64,000 bases of DNA from Astrothelium macrocarpum (GCA_021030915.1 JAGEMR010000022.1:186001-250000), one strand, 5' to 3'; positions 21,143-32,628 are shown, counted from the stretch's first letter. Made by a program: numbers and translations. Notes: generated from the sequence alone by a model not told the origin.

Positions 21143-23465
21143 ATGGCAGCAGTCTCAATCCCACCCTCGCCGAAGGACTTGTCTATGATGACAGGTCGTC
21201 GAGTGCCTTTGGCAAATGTACCCCATGCCACCAATTCTCCTCGTCGAGCAGTACCTGCCGCAGGTGCCAAGCGCTTCCGTTCGAATGCTGCTGATCAACG
21301 CGAATCACAATACGGACAGCCGCCGCCTGCTAAGAAGCAGATAATTGAAATCGAGGATGATGAAAATCGGCCTACTCTCCTCAGCCCAGAGGGCATTGTT
21401 GAGCAAAAGACTGCACCACAAAATGCCGAAAATGCTGTGCAGGCACTGACGCGGCGAAGAGCAGCCCTCGGTCCAAAAGAGACAGTTGCCTCTCAGCAGA
21501 AAAGTGGCGATAAAGGTCAAAAGTCCAATGGCGAAAATCTGGAGACAATTCGGCAATGGCAGAGACATTATCGACGGGTGTTCCCATCCTTCGTCTTCTA
21601 CTTTGAGAGTATTCCAGAAGACATAAGACAAAAGGCATCGCGTCAAACGGCATCTCTTGGGGCTGTATGTCTGATTTGCCCAATGATATTGCTTGGAAAA
21701 AATTCTATCTGACTAATTATCTCAATAGAAAGAGGAACAGTTCTTTTCAAAAGAAGTTACACATGTCGTAACGACTCGCAACATTCCTTCAGCTTTGCAC
21801 TCAGCTAGTCCAAGTCGGGAAGGAAAGACAAGTTCAAGTAGTGAAGCACCGCGGTCCCAAGCTTTTCAGCTGAAGACAATCAATCCTTCCTTACTAGATA
21901 GACTTGACCAGCCATCTGATGGTAATTCCTTCACACAGCAGCAGAGAGGCGTAGTGAAGTCAGAGAGTCAAGCCAATCGAATCTTTCAGGCAAAATTACA
22001 AAGGTGAGTCAAAGCGTTATGAGCTTCAGGACACTATTAACTTCACTTGCTGTTCCAGTCTTCACGATGCTGGAACGAAGAAGACCCAAGGTAATACCAG
22101 TGGCATTCTTCACAAGGCACGAGAGATGGGCATCAAGATATGGAGCTTGGAAAAATTTCAGAGAATCATGGCCACCATGTTCGACTCTGAGACTGGGGAG
22201 AAGTCTGTACATCCTCGCGCCACTCGTCTTTTGAATCCGGCAGCAGACGCATCCAAGTCTGCCAAGGTAGCCGATCTGTCGCGACTATTGAAAAAAGAGA
22301 AATTGAACGGCCCTGCCGATCGGGATCGGGCTGCTTTGACTTCGGATATGGTCCAGTTCACAGGTTATTATATCTACGTGCATGACATGGAGGAACAAAC
22401 ACGTCCTGTAATGGCTCGAGATTACAAGAAGCCTGCGATCAAGGAAGAAGGGAAATGGCCACAATTTCGACTCACTGGTCCGGGCCGCTGTCCGTTCATA
22501 GAAGATACTGTACATCTGAAAAGGTTGCAAGTCCAGGAAAGGAAGCTGCAGGAAATGAGGTATCAAGAAGAAGATGCCATGTTGGCCAAGTCGAAAGAGA
22601 ACTTTGCTCCACCAAGGACACGCGCAGCCAGAGCAGTGGAATCTGCTAAAGCAATAGAATCCGCCAGAGCAATTGAATCTGCTCGGGCACAACCAACGCC
22701 CGAACTGCAAGAGCAGCGAGCTCTAATAGAAATAGATTCAAATGTGTCAAGCCGACCAAGTACTGCAACAGCATCCAAACCCCTCGAGCCGCCCAAACTC
22801 ATTCCTGCCAAAAGAACTAACTCAGAAACTATCACTACTCTGTCTGGCAATGTTCAGGCTAGTCTTCATAACCGTACCCGCTTTATTGGTGGCGAACCTA
22901 TCGCATCGGGCGTTCAACCTTCGAACATCACTTCCGCTATTAGATCTCAGATGATATCATCAACAGCGGCAGCACCTGGGGCAACCACGAATTCAAGCAA
23001 AGAAGTCACTCAACTCCAGCGAAAAGTTTTAGAGAGGAATAGCGGTCCTTCAGCGAACAGCTTGCCATCTTCTTACTTGAACGATGTCCGTGCCGCAATC
23101 AATGTCGATGCGCCTCCTACACGTGCAGCAGCCCGAAAAGCCAAGGAGAGCATAACACGAAGACATGAAGACGAGCTTACGGCTAAAAACGGGAAGAGTC
23201 AGATTAAAATGGCAGGCAAGAAGAAACAGGGCGAAGAGGCTGAGAAGGACTTGAAGCCCGGATATTGTGAGAACTGCCGGGAGAAATTCGAAGACTTTAA
23301 TGAGGTGAGCATCATACAGCTAAATTTCATTAAGAGACTTTCACTAACAGCAAACAGCACGTTGCATCACGTAAGCACCGCAAGTTTGCGTTGACGCCCA
23401 GCAATTGGAAAGAATTGGACGAATTATTGTCAAGACTTACACGGCCACGCAAGGTCAGTGCATGA
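21143..23465 (+). CDS. DBF4: DBF4-type regulatory subunit of Cdc7 kinase
   Basis: Exons 21143-21664, 21729-22003, 22059-23304 and 23358-23465 give 716 residues. The protein activates the Cdc7/Hsk1 kinase at replication origins. The N-motif/BRCT-like region lies about residues 135-270 (YRRVFPSFVFYFESIPEDIR; HVVTTRNIPSALHS; AREMGIKIWSLEKFQRIM). Motif M is at about 355-410 (FTGYYIYVHDMEEQTRPVM, GKWPQFRL, GRCPFIED). The C-terminal DBF zinc finger at about 664-690 is C-x2-C...H-x5-H (YCENCREKF, HVASRKH) and is split by the last intron. A repeat of AKAIESARAIESAR lies in the linker. The start MAAVSIPPSP was chosen over an upstream in-frame ATG at 21044 because the conserved N-terminus begins there. 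The gene may have one more small exon if AAG/GTCAGT at about 23453 is a donor. Confidence 0.9.
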
Positions 23466-24141
23466 GAGATGGTCTCGAAATAGTACACCAAGGATTACAC
23501 CATAGTGTTTGTTTCTCGGACTGTAGGCGCATTCGTTGATTTGGGGATTTTGAAAGCTTATATTCACATCATTGTTGCATCTTGCTTCGGAAATGAGCTT
23601 TCTTAGCTTGACAAGGCGATGCGTTCATTTGGTTTCATTGCATTACAATTCTGGGGATACGTTTGCTAGCTTGCATTGCTAGGCGCTCTTTTTTGGATGG
23701 AGCATTTGATAACCCCATGCATTTTCTTTGTTATCGTCTCTTGCTGTGAAGGCTGCGTGTGAAGGACTATTGTTAGGGTAGCAAGGGTCATCACTTCAGA
23801 ATCGCTGAAGCGACCGGTGTAAGGTAGCATGGTAGTGTCTATAGAAAATCTCACCCGAATATATATTCACATAGACGACGTAGTATGCCATAAAAGTGGT
23901 GAACTTTCGAGTAATTTATTGTATCCTCCTAGCGAGCTCGCTTCCACGAACAAATCTTTTTAAAAATCAACATAACATACACAACGAAGAGAACAGACTT
24001 TCAACGGAACAATACATCAAGCAGGAATCTTTCCACCACATAATATTTGAGACAATCAAATCGGACATACGAGACAAAAAATACCTCTGTAACGTACATT
24101 CTCGTAGTGGACATTGTAGTCTTACGACAAGGCAACAAGAC
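23466..24141. other. Intergenic between DBF4 and ATG12
   Basis: No gene recognised. The DBF4 3' UTR and ATG12 leader presumably share it. Confidence 0.4.
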
Positions 24142-24848
24142 ATGGCAGCTTCACCATCGCCTTCGACTCTGGATCGTCTGACACTTGCGACTCCAATTCC
24201 GGATGATGAACAGGCCGCCGATCTACCACTTACCATGGCAGCGTCGGTGGTCTTGACCTCGCTGCCTCAAGATGCGCATCAAGCGCTGCAGGGAGCTGGC
24301 GAGCTGGAGCAGGAAAAAGGTTCGTGAATCAACTATAGTCGAGTAGCAGTATATCTGTTCCGTAAAACTTTTACATTTCTAAGACTTCACGAGTGCGACT
24401 TTGTATTATCAAGCAGTAATGTGCTGGCTATCCAGTGGACCCAACTCTTTTTCACACTCACGGTCTTCATCATAAACCATTCCACAACCCTAGTACAAAT
24501 GAGGATCTTTGAATCATGCTCACATGAGCCTCAGTAAACATACGTTTCCAACCCGTGGGCTCCGCACCAGCACTTCGCCAACGAGTGTTCAAGATCTCTG
24601 CCTCACAGCGATTCGAAACGGTTGTCCGGTTCCTACGCAGAAAACTTGGTACGCGCGAGCACGAGAGCGTTTTTCTCTACGTGAACAGCGTCTTCGCTCC
24701 TGGCTTGGACGAAGGCGTGGGGAATCTCTGGCGGGTAAGAGTGATGTAGTTGAACTCACGAGCGAAACTAACATTCAATTTGTTCTAGTGCTTCAAGACC
24801 AAGGACGAGCTTGTTGTGGCTTATTCGACCACACCCTCTTTTGGTTGA
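24142..24848 (+). CDS. ATG12: Ubiquitin-like autophagy protein ATG12
   Basis: Three exons, 24142-24319, 24535-24734 and 24789-24848, give 145 residues. ATG12 is conjugated to ATG5 and forms the E3-like complex for ATG8 lipidation in autophagosome formation. The junction gives VNIRFQPVGSAPALRQRVFK, the start of the ubiquitin-like fold; then HESVFLYVNSVFAPGLDEGV and, after intron 2, CFKTKDELVVAYSTTPSFG ending in the Gly used for conjugation. The N-terminal 57 residues are disordered and Ser/Pro-rich. Intron 1 is long for this window (215 nt) with a less usual GTTCGT donor. The gene is convergent with the ketopantoate hydroxymethyltransferase gene, 171 bases apart. Confidence 0.95.
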
Positions 24849-25019
24849 GAATATAAACATAATTGCAGCTGCATGAGGTATACATCAGTAACACGTACCC
24901 CTCCCCCATGCTCTACTCTATACTAAACGACAAAGTGTATCCACCAAAAAAAAGTGCTCGCACAGATCAAGTCGTACAAAATCACAGCAAACAATCCCCA
25001 ATCAACCCCACCCACCATT

Positions 25020-26138
25020 CTACCTCCCACCCTCCTCAACCGCCCTCTCAAACTCCCTCAACTCCTCCTCCGGCATCGCATACGTATGCTCCTCAGCAGG
25101 AAACCTCCTCTCCTTAACCTCCTCCCTATACCCCCTCATCACACGCTCCGCCTCTCCCCACACATCCCCAAACCGCTTCACAAACTTCGGCAGAAACCTC
25201 CCGGGCGGGAAATTCCCACTCATATCCGCCTGCACCAGCACCTGCCCACTACACGCCACCCCGGCACCGATCCCAATCGTCGGCACGCGCAGCTCGCGCG
25301 TGATCACCGCGGCGACACCGCCGGGCACGGCCTCCAGCACGACGCCGAAGGCGCCCGCGTCCTGCACGGCGCGCGCGTCGGCGAGCACGTCGAGCGCGGC
25401 CGAGCTCGTCTTGCCCTGCACGCGGAAGCCGCCCAGCGCGTGCTGTCGCTGGGGCGTGAGGCCGATGTGCGCGAGCACGGGGATGCCCGCGGTGGTGAGG
25501 GCGCGGATGGTGGGCGCGTATGCCGCGCCGCCTTCGAGCTTGACGGCGTGTGTGCGGCCGTGCTTGATCAGGGCGATGGCGGAGGTGAGGGCTTGGGTGG
25601 GTGAGATTTCGTAGGTGCCCATGGGGAGGTCGCCGATCTGTTTAAGGGGGAGGTGAGAGGAGGGGTGGAAAGGGGGAGGGGTGGAACTTACGATGAATGC
25701 GGTTTTGGTGGCGCGTGCGACTGAGCGACAGTGTAGGATCATGTCTTCGAGCTGGATTTCGCTGGTGTCTTCCATGCCGAGGGATACCATGGCGAGACTG
25801 TCTCCGACGAGGACTACGTCGATGCCGTTTTGATCTGCGACGTGGGCGGATGGGAAGTCATGTGCGGTGACCATTGTTATTGGCTCGTTTTTGCGATACA
25901 TTGTTTGTAAGGTCTGGAGGGTGACTTTCTTGCGAGGCGTAGCATTTGGTGTGCCGAGGGGAGAGTGGGAGCTGTGCCGCGCCTGAGGTCTTGATTTTGG
26001 TGCAAGTATGCCAATTCCAGTGTTCCGCAAGCTAGCTGAGAGCGTCCCTGACGAAAGCATCAAAGGTTTCCGGCCTAAAGAAGTTTGATGGCAGACAATG
26101 CTCGGTCGGGACAGGACATTCAAGGCACGCGACATCAT
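25020..26138 (-). CDS. panB: Ketopantoate hydroxymethyltransferase (pantothenate biosynthesis)
   Basis: Catalyses transfer of a hydroxymethyl group from methylene-tetrahydrofolate to ketoisovalerate, the first committed step to pantothenate and CoA. Exons 26138-25692 and 25637-25020 give 354 residues. The 54-nt intron (GTAAGT...AAACAG) is a multiple of three and stop-free, so it reads through; removing it restores AFIIGDLPMGTYE. PanB motifs: MVTAHDFPSAHVADQNGIDV with VLVGDSLAMV (Mg ligands), KLEGG, AHIGLTPQ, VLEAVP with the catalytic Glu, and PTIGIGAG. The first 60 residues are Arg/Ser-rich without acidic residues, consistent with a mitochondrial presequence. The 3' half is strongly GC-rich compared with neighbouring genes. 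The second Met (MSRALNV) is an equally possible start. Confidence 0.95.
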   Translation of the reverse strand: MMSRALNVLSRPSIVCHQTSLGRKPLMLSSGTLSASLRNTGIGILAPKSRPQARHSSHSPLGTPNATPRKKVTLQTLQTMYRKNEPITMVTAHDFPSAHVADQNGIDVVLVGDSLAMVSLGMEDTSEIQLEDMILHCRSVARATKTAFIVSSTPPPFHPSSHLPLKQIGDLPMGTYEISPTQALTSAIALIKHGRTHAVKLEGGAAYAPTIRALTTAGIPVLAHIGLTPQRQHALGGFRVQGKTSSAALDVLADARAVQDAGAFGVVLEAVPGGVAAVITRELRVPTIGIGAGVACSGQVLVQADMSGNFPPGRFLPKFVKRFGDVWGEAERVMRGYREEVKERRFPAEEHTYAMPEEELREFERAVEEGGR

Positions 26139-27294
26139 GGTGGTAAAGAAAGATGGAGATTTGGCGGTTCAACCGGGTATTCCCGAGATCGAGCGTGAAA
26201 GGCTGAACGAAGAAAATGCCGGTAAGCCATTGCGACCGGAGCTGAAGGGCTTCTTTTATTGTGATTCAATGGTGTGATGGAGATTGCAGCGTTGGTTGGA
26301 GTACGAAGAAGTCAGAAAACGTGACGAAAGGTACGACGGCAGTAAAGGGCGTGCATCCAGCTGGCGGACCGGTTCGGGACACGTCCTCCGGCACGAACTC
26401 CGCTCTTCTCCATTAAACTGGATTACAAACGCCTATTCATGCTACTTTACGGTGTGTTAATGTGGTGCATCTATTGAATTTCGCATGACCTCCGCCTCAG
26501 TATGCCAAGCTCCGTCGATAGCGATAAGTCCTGCCATGAAAGCGGACAAAGCCCATCACTGAGTGGAAGTGATCAAAAGTTATTAGCCGGATACGGTTAG
26601 GCCAAGTGTAATCCGGCTCGTTTAGCTTCCAACCGAGGCGAACGGTGCTCGCTTTCATCATCTTGGCTTGATGCTGAGTGAATGTTTGAAGCACGAGGTG
26701 CTGGACAACCAAATGCCAATTCGCGTAGTCATAGAAACCAACAGATAAGTGTAGCTTGTCTATCAGCACAAGTCACCCTATAGCGTTGAAGCTTTGCAAA
26801 GTACTTGATGAGGAAACGTGACACGACAGCACGTGAACTGGCTTATGCGGGCGATAGCGGTATCTAGTGAAATGTGCAAAGCCCCGCCAGCGTGACACAA
26901 CCAAGCACGTATCGCGTCAGAGGAGGTACATCGACATCTCCCGTCGTACCTATATCATCACCTACCTGCCTCACCTCACTCTTACTCTTCACAACTTTAA
27001 CTAGCCACACCCGTCTGCAACGATTCAAGCTTGCAACACCTCTCTCTTTACCGCTTCTGGCTTCTGAATCTGCTCGTTCCTCTCCATATCTTTCGCTCAC
27101 TCATCCCAACCTCCTCCGAAACAAAGCCGCCGAGAACCTACCGCAACGATCCGAGTTTAATACGAGACCAGTTAGCTGCTTGGCTGATTAGAGCATCCGA
27201 CGCTACAAGTCAGACAACTCTTTACCAGACGGCTCAATACAAATTTGTACAATAAAAGGGTGGCCCACAACAGCGGAGGAGACAAGTCGGCGTC
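26139..27294. other. 1.2 kb divergent region between panB and UBC8
   Basis: No gene recognised. It contains the two promoters. A 90-codon minus-strand frame at 26497-26769 has no recognised motif. Confidence 0.4.
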
Positions 27295-28379
27295 ATGAGT
27301 AGTCCAAAGAGGAGGATCGAGACCGATGTAAGTTCCTCGCATGTATCCAAAAAAACAATACAATAGGAGCCGAACTCAAGCTGATTTCTACCTTTCTTCC
27401 AGGTCATGAAGTATGCTATAAAACCATTCGCTCATCTGAGCTTCCTGCTAACGCCAAAACAGGATGTACGTTGGATTGTCGCATTCGGCCGAAGAAGCAC
27501 TTTTTGGGACATCTCCATGTCATCCGCTAATCCTGCTTGGACAGGCTGATGAGTGACTATGAGGTTACTCTAGTCAACGACAACAGTATGTCCGTCTCTT
27601 ATCCAAATTCCTTTTTCCACAAAAACAAAAAAACAAAAAACAAAAGCAAAAACAAAAACAAAAACAACTGACGCAATTGCAGTGTTAGTTTCCTTCAGAA
27701 ATTACACTACTGCCACAAGTCTCTGTTCGCTAACGTGTTTCAGGCAAGAATTCTACGTCCGCTTCAAGGGTCCCGAGGAGAGTATGTGGTTGCGCCCCAG
27801 ACTGAGCAACCATAACTGAACAAAAACTTTAGCGCCATTTGCAGGAGGTCTCTGGAAGATACACGTGGAACTGCCTGATCAATACCCATACAAGAGCCCC
27901 AGTATTGGCTTTGTCAATCGCATCTTCCATCCCAACATTGATGAGCTGTAAGAACACGCTCTCATCCCATTTTGGTGATAACTTGCTCATATCCTTGTAG
28001 TTCCGGATCTGTATGCCTTGATGTGATTAATCAAACATGGTCCCCCATGTACGACATGATCAACATTTTTGAGGTTTTCCTTCCCCAGCTTCTACGATAT
28101 CCAAACCCGACAGATCCCCTAAACGGAGAGGCTGCGGCTCTATTGATGAGAGAACCGAAGAGCTACGATGCAAAGGTCAAAGGCACGAAAAATATAGTCT
28201 TACAGAATAGATACAAGTCAAGGCTAATGACATTGCCAGAGTATGTTACACGATATGCCTCGAAAGAAGCTGCAGATGAAGCCGGCGAAGACACGGAATC
28301 AGACGATGAGATGAGTTCCGTGGGCAGTTACGATTCTCGCGACGATGATGAGGCGCCTGGCAATATGGACGATATATGA
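27295..28379 (+). CDS. UBC8: Ubiquitin-conjugating enzyme E2 UBC8 with microexons
   Basis: E2 enzyme; in yeast it acts with the GID ligase in degradation of gluconeogenic enzymes. The proposed gene model has nine exons: 27295-27327, 27403-27410, 27463-27465 (3 nt), 27545-27585, 27683 (1 nt), 27744-27781, 27833-27947, 28001-28182, 28240-28379. It yields 186 residues with an unbroken E2 fold: RRIETDVMKMLMSDYEVTLV, NDNMQEFYVRFKGPEETPF, ELPDQYPYKSPSIGF, HPNID and catalytic Cys85 in SGSVCLDVINQTWSP. Leaving out the 3-nt exon loses one residue from the conserved helix; leaving out the 1-nt exon shifts frame. The last intron has a GC donor and is stop-free. The acidic C-terminal tail is UBC8-like. 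It is convergent with the monooxygenase gene. Confidence 0.92.
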
Positions 28380-28719
28380 CCCATCCCGCTCATGTTCCGG
28401 CGTCCTTCTCTTGACCTCCTTTCTGGCGTATCAGCGGTGTTAGCAATCTTTTCTCAGCCGGACATGCCCGTTGTCGTACGAATGGCGTAACCCTCACAGA
28501 TCGTCGGCGTGTCGATACGGTTTCATTGGTGTTTGGATTAGCTGTAACTAACGGAATTGCTAGTATATCGACTAGCCAACAAGAATGAAGACTTGAATCT
28601 CGTACAGCGCGCTTTGTGGTTGCACAATTTCCTCCTCTTGTTGTACAAGTGTACTCTGGACGTACAAGTGTCCCATCTCCAACCCTTTTCTGTATCACAA
28701 AGGTGGCGAATCAGTGCTT

Positions 28720-28750
<31 letters not shown>

Positions 28751-28848
28751 CAATATCCGCACTGTAGTTGTCGACCTTTCTGGTAGAAATTTCAAGAAAA
28801 TGTTCGACTTTTCCATATTGGTCTGGTCCCGGACCATCATCCTTGCTT
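28380..28848. other. Convergent 3' region with poly(T) tract
   Basis: Holds the 3' ends of UBC8 (plus) and the monooxygenase (minus). A run of about 28 T at 28723-28750 is a low-complexity tract likely to vary in length. No gene recognised. Confidence 0.5.
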
Positions 28849-30186
28849 TTAGCCGTCATAAATTTTTATAGCCTCTTGGAGGTGCTCTTCTAAATCCGCA
28901 TCCCAAACCCATCTCATCCTACCATCCAAGTTTCTTTTCAAGGCCTCCACATTATCACCAATACCCTCTTTTTGAAATTCATACAGACAACCAGCATCTC
29001 GACTTGTACTCACCAATTTTTGTGTTCTTGGTCTTCTTACAACATCATATGCATAAAACACTTTCTCAAGATCTCGCTTCTCTCGAGCCCTTGAAAGTAA
29101 TCGCGAAAGCACAAAGGCATCCTCGATTGCCATCCCAGCCCCAGCCCCTTGGTGAGGTGTTGATGCGTGTGCCGCATCTCCTAACAGGCAAATCTTGCCT
29201 TTGTAATACGTTTTTGCTGGTAAATGATCAAACAAGGCCCAGATATCCGGGCTTCTCATCATTCTCAATATCGACTGAACATCTTTTCCCCATCCCTCAT
29301 AATCTCTCAACATTTGCTCTTGATTCTGGGGCAAAACCCACTGATTTCCATGCTCCCACTTCCCATCCGCCTTCGTCCGAAAAGCAACTACATTCATCGT
29401 CTCGCCATGCTCAATCGGAAACGTCAGCAAATGCCCGTCATACCCCCAATGAAAATGCGCATTCCGCGCCGTCCACTCCCCCAACGCCTCCACCGCCTCA
29501 TCCATCGGCACCAGTCCCCTATACGCATACTTTCCCGTGAAAACCGGCTCCATCTCCGGCTCCCCCGCCAGCACAATCTGCCTCACGCGCGACTTCACCC
29601 CATCACACCCCACCACCGCATCCACCACCTCCACACTCCCATCCTCAAACCGCATCTCCACCCCCTCCTCCTCCACTCCGCACTCCCACACCTCCACCAG
29701 CCTCTTCCCAAAACTCACACACCCCTCCGGCACCAACTCCGCAATCGCGTCCAGAAACCGCGCGCGATGCACACTGCTCCTCTCCGTCCCCGTCCGCACC
29801 TCATGGATCTCGTCCCCGGCCCTCAGCGTATTCGTCCACCTGCCCCCCAGCTCGCCTCCGCGACCATCCATGCCCATGCGATACCCGCTCCACATCCTAC
29901 GGCGCCGCGCTGCGACGTCGCCGTGGAAGGTGGCGTGCGCGTTGTACGCGTCGGCGAGCCGCGGCGAGATCAGGCGCATGGCGGTGACGGAGTTGGAGCC
30001 GAAGGCGACGCCCGCGCCGATCTCCGCGAAGCGGGGCGCCGACTCGTAGACGTGTGGGTGCAGGTGTGTGGGCGAGGTGTGTGTGAGGAGGCCGAGGAGG
30101 AGGGAGAGGCCGCCGATGCCGCCGCCGATGATGGCGAGGCGGAGGGGGGGAGAGGAGGGGGAGGAGGGTGGTTGGGGCGGGTTCAT
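28849..30186 (-). CDS. FAD-dependent monooxygenase, salicylate hydroxylase-like
   Basis: Single 445-codon exon. Group A flavoprotein hydroxylase: the N-terminal Rossmann fingerprint LAIIGGGIGGLSLLLGL (residues 17-33), the DG motif in VVGCDGVKSRVR (about 192-203), and the GD motif LLGDAAHASTPHQGAGAG (about 338-355) are all present and in order. The closest class by layout is fungal salicylate hydroxylase or 6-hydroxynicotinate-type monooxygenases, acting on small aromatic acids with NAD(P)H and O2. The substrate is not readable. The N-terminal half is strongly GC-rich. A Pro/Ser-rich leader of about 15 residues precedes the fold, so a slightly later start is unlikely. Confidence 0.88.
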   Translation of the reverse strand: MNPPQPPSSPSSPPLRLAIIGGGIGGLSLLLGLLTHTSPTHLHPHVYESAPRFAEIGAGVAFGSNSVTAMRLISPRLADAYNAHATFHGDVAARRRRMWSGYRMGMDGRGGELGGRWTNTLRAGDEIHEVRTGTERSSVHRARFLDAIAELVPEGCVSFGKRLVEVWECGVEEEGVEMRFEDGSVEVVDAVVGCDGVKSRVRQIVLAGEPEMEPVFTGKYAYRGLVPMDEAVEALGEWTARNAHFHWGYDGHLLTFPIEHGETMNVVAFRTKADGKWEHGNQWVLPQNQEQMLRDYEGWGKDVQSILRMMRSPDIWALFDHLPAKTYYKGKICLLGDAAHASTPHQGAGAGMAIEDAFVLSRLLSRAREKRDLEKVFYAYDVVRRPRTQKLVSTSRDAGCLYEFQKEGIGDNVEALKRNLDGRMRWVWDADLEEHLQEAIKIYDG

Positions 30187-32628
30187 GGTGAGGTGGGATT
30201 GGAGAGGGGGAGGGGGGGGGGGGGTGAGATGGGTGAAATTGAAGGATTGGATGAGCTAAGACGGGCTCATGGTGCTTTGGTGAGACGGTGAATGAGGTGC
30301 GAGCTTACCGATGTGTAAGCGTGAGGATGTGTTTCAATTCTGGGGTATGGTCTGATTTGTTTTTGGCGCACAAAATACACGAAGAAAAAAGAAAATTGTC
30401 ACTGTTTATTTTTTTAGCCTACCTTTCTTCACATTGGCCGAATACCCGTCTTCGATGTTTTTGGAGGGCTAGACTAAGTCTTACCCCTGTTTATATGTAG
30501 ACTGCCGTCTCAGCCGAACCGAATGAGGTCTTTTCGGCTTCACCGACTGACACGTGAAACTAAAGGGACGTAGCCTAACCTTTCCTTTGTTTGATGATGC
30601 CGAGATCTGCAACGTCGAGAAAATGCTCCGAAGCACGTACCTGATATAGTCTTTGGCTGCATGTTCATAGTACAGCTACAGCGTATGGTGCAGTATTAAC
30701 CGTACTTGACCAGTTTGAGCGCACATCTATACGTAATGTGCCCTTCATTGTGTTGGAGACCGAATAGCAACCTGTGCTTCCCCGCCTTAGAGCGGCTTGA
30801 TGGTCTTCAGCAAAAAGGCGGACAAGCTTGGTAATGGCCGTAGTGACGTCGCAGTTGTTTCCTTTTCTATTACAGATATAGACAAAGGGCAGACCAGTTC
30901 AGCCGCAAGCTGAAAAGTTAGTGGAAGGATTGTATACCATGCCACTTGCGTACACGACGGTGAACGCTTTGTAGCAGAAGCACCAACGCATGGCAAACTT
31001 GGTTAATTTCCACGAGTCTGGTTGCGAACATTCTACACCAGGCCTACGGGCGTTTCGGCCGGCAAGATGGACCCTAATTGGGCAGCTGAATCGGCAAGCT
31101 GCATTGACGAGTTGGAAGAATGAACGCATCGTGTTTGAGGCATGCTATCATCGTGCCATAGCGCGTGGGTCGATGCCTCAGATGGCCGGCGGTCTGACTC
31201 GCAGATCCGTCGATCATACGACGGGAAGACGCAAAAGTCACATGGCCGGCTCCCGGATTGGCTGACTCGTAGACAGCTGGCGTAAGCAACCAGATGGGAA
31301 AAGAGCCCGTGGTGGCCCTGATGGCGACCCCCTTAGCCAGAAGGTGGCCCCCCTATGGCTACGTTGTTTCATGTTTGGAATGCATCCACCACGAGTCGAG
31401 CTCGCGTGGGCTCGCAGCTCCACGTTGACGCCAGCATTTGCTTTTCTGTGCAGAGGTTGGTGCGAGGGCTGACCCAGAATGGCAGCGAACAGCTTGCGCC
31501 ACACGGCGGGTCAGGATCGAGACTTTCCACGGCCCCGCCATGTCTTGCTTGCTGCTGCAGCATGGCGAAACTGGCTCGGAGCAGAGGAATAGGGGGCGGC
31601 CGACGTACAGCGAAGGTACCAAGCATGCATCGCAGAACACTTCGCAGAGAACAGGTCGAGCACCAGGTGAGAAATAAGTGAACGCCATCGCCAGCAACTA
31701 TCTTGAGCCATCTCAAGCCGAGCTGGTTTTGAAATTGGGGCCCTTGGGTGTCTCAAGCGCGGACGAGCGCAAAGGGGCTTCTAGAAGGCTACCAGGCAAG
31801 GCTAGGGGAGAGAGAGGGGAGCAGGCAGTAATTGGCCATGTGGCAACCCCCGAGGGAGTGGATGAGCACTAGCAGTGTAGCATGCAGAAAAAACGTGGTT
31901 GAGCTGGGGGAACCGCTTCCTCCTGGCGCCTCTTGACGTTGGCTTCCATGGCTTCGTTCCCTCTGGACGGAGAGAGGTGACTGTGATGACCCTCTCTTCG
32001 CCCTGCAGCAGCAGAGCAAGTTCGCCTTGTTCTTCGCGCCGCTGTTGATGCTGAGCCAGCAGTCTCCATCCTCCGCTAGTTGGAGTTGAGGGAGAAGATA
32101 TCAGTCCCCTTGCACCATCTAGAGATCTGCGCCCAACCTTGCTCACCATTCAGCCCCTCCGTGCCTCCTTCCGCCATTTCTGCTCCTCACTGACGGCCAT
32201 TCGATTGCAACGACATCTTTTCAGGCACCCTCCCATACACACACGCCCTTCCTTGCCGTGACGTACGCGCTCCATCACTGGCTGTCCTGCGTGCTGTTCA
32301 AGTTAAAGTGCTAGCTTTCCGCTCCGCGCTGCTTGACGGCCCTCTGCTGGTTCGACCACTTTCCACGGTTCCCGTTGCGGCACTCGCCCCGAGCTTTGCT
32401 CTAACACGACCTCGTCTGAAACAGGAGTCCCTGTTTCGAGCTCACTGCCATCATCCTGGTGACTGGATTCCCGAATTGCTCGTCCGGGCCGATACCTAAA
32501 CCTCACCTTCTCGACGCCGCTTATTCCGCTGTCTCTGTTGCACTAGACGATGCCGAACTTCTCGTACCGTTGGCCACCTTGCGACAAATAATTTTCCACC
32601 GCAATCTTGGATTGCCGCACGACTGCCA
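30187..32628. other. 2.4 kb with no recognised gene, long upstream region of kinase
   Basis: GC-rich, with many overlapping frames but no conserved motif on either strand. The last several hundred bases (CT-rich, 32150-32620) look like promoter and 5' UTR of the kinase. Upstream ORFs in a long leader are possible. Confidence 0.35.

Noticed and set aside
24954..25604. Long plus-strand ORF opposite panB
   Set aside because: It is the antisense shadow of the GC-rich panB coding sequence; composition explains its length.
27620..27668. AAAAAC repeat as a microsatellite of interest
   Set aside because: It lies in UBC8 intron 4 and is a plain low-complexity tract; noted only as context for the splice analysis.
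28849..30186. Secondary-metabolite cluster around the monooxygenase and methyltransferases
   Set aside because: No polyketide synthase, NRPS, terpene synthase or cluster regulator nearby; tailoring-type enzymes are scattered among housekeeping genes.
29224..30291. 355-codon plus-strand ORF opposite the monooxygenase
   Set aside because: Shadow frame of a GC-rich gene, Pro/Arg/His-rich without motifs.
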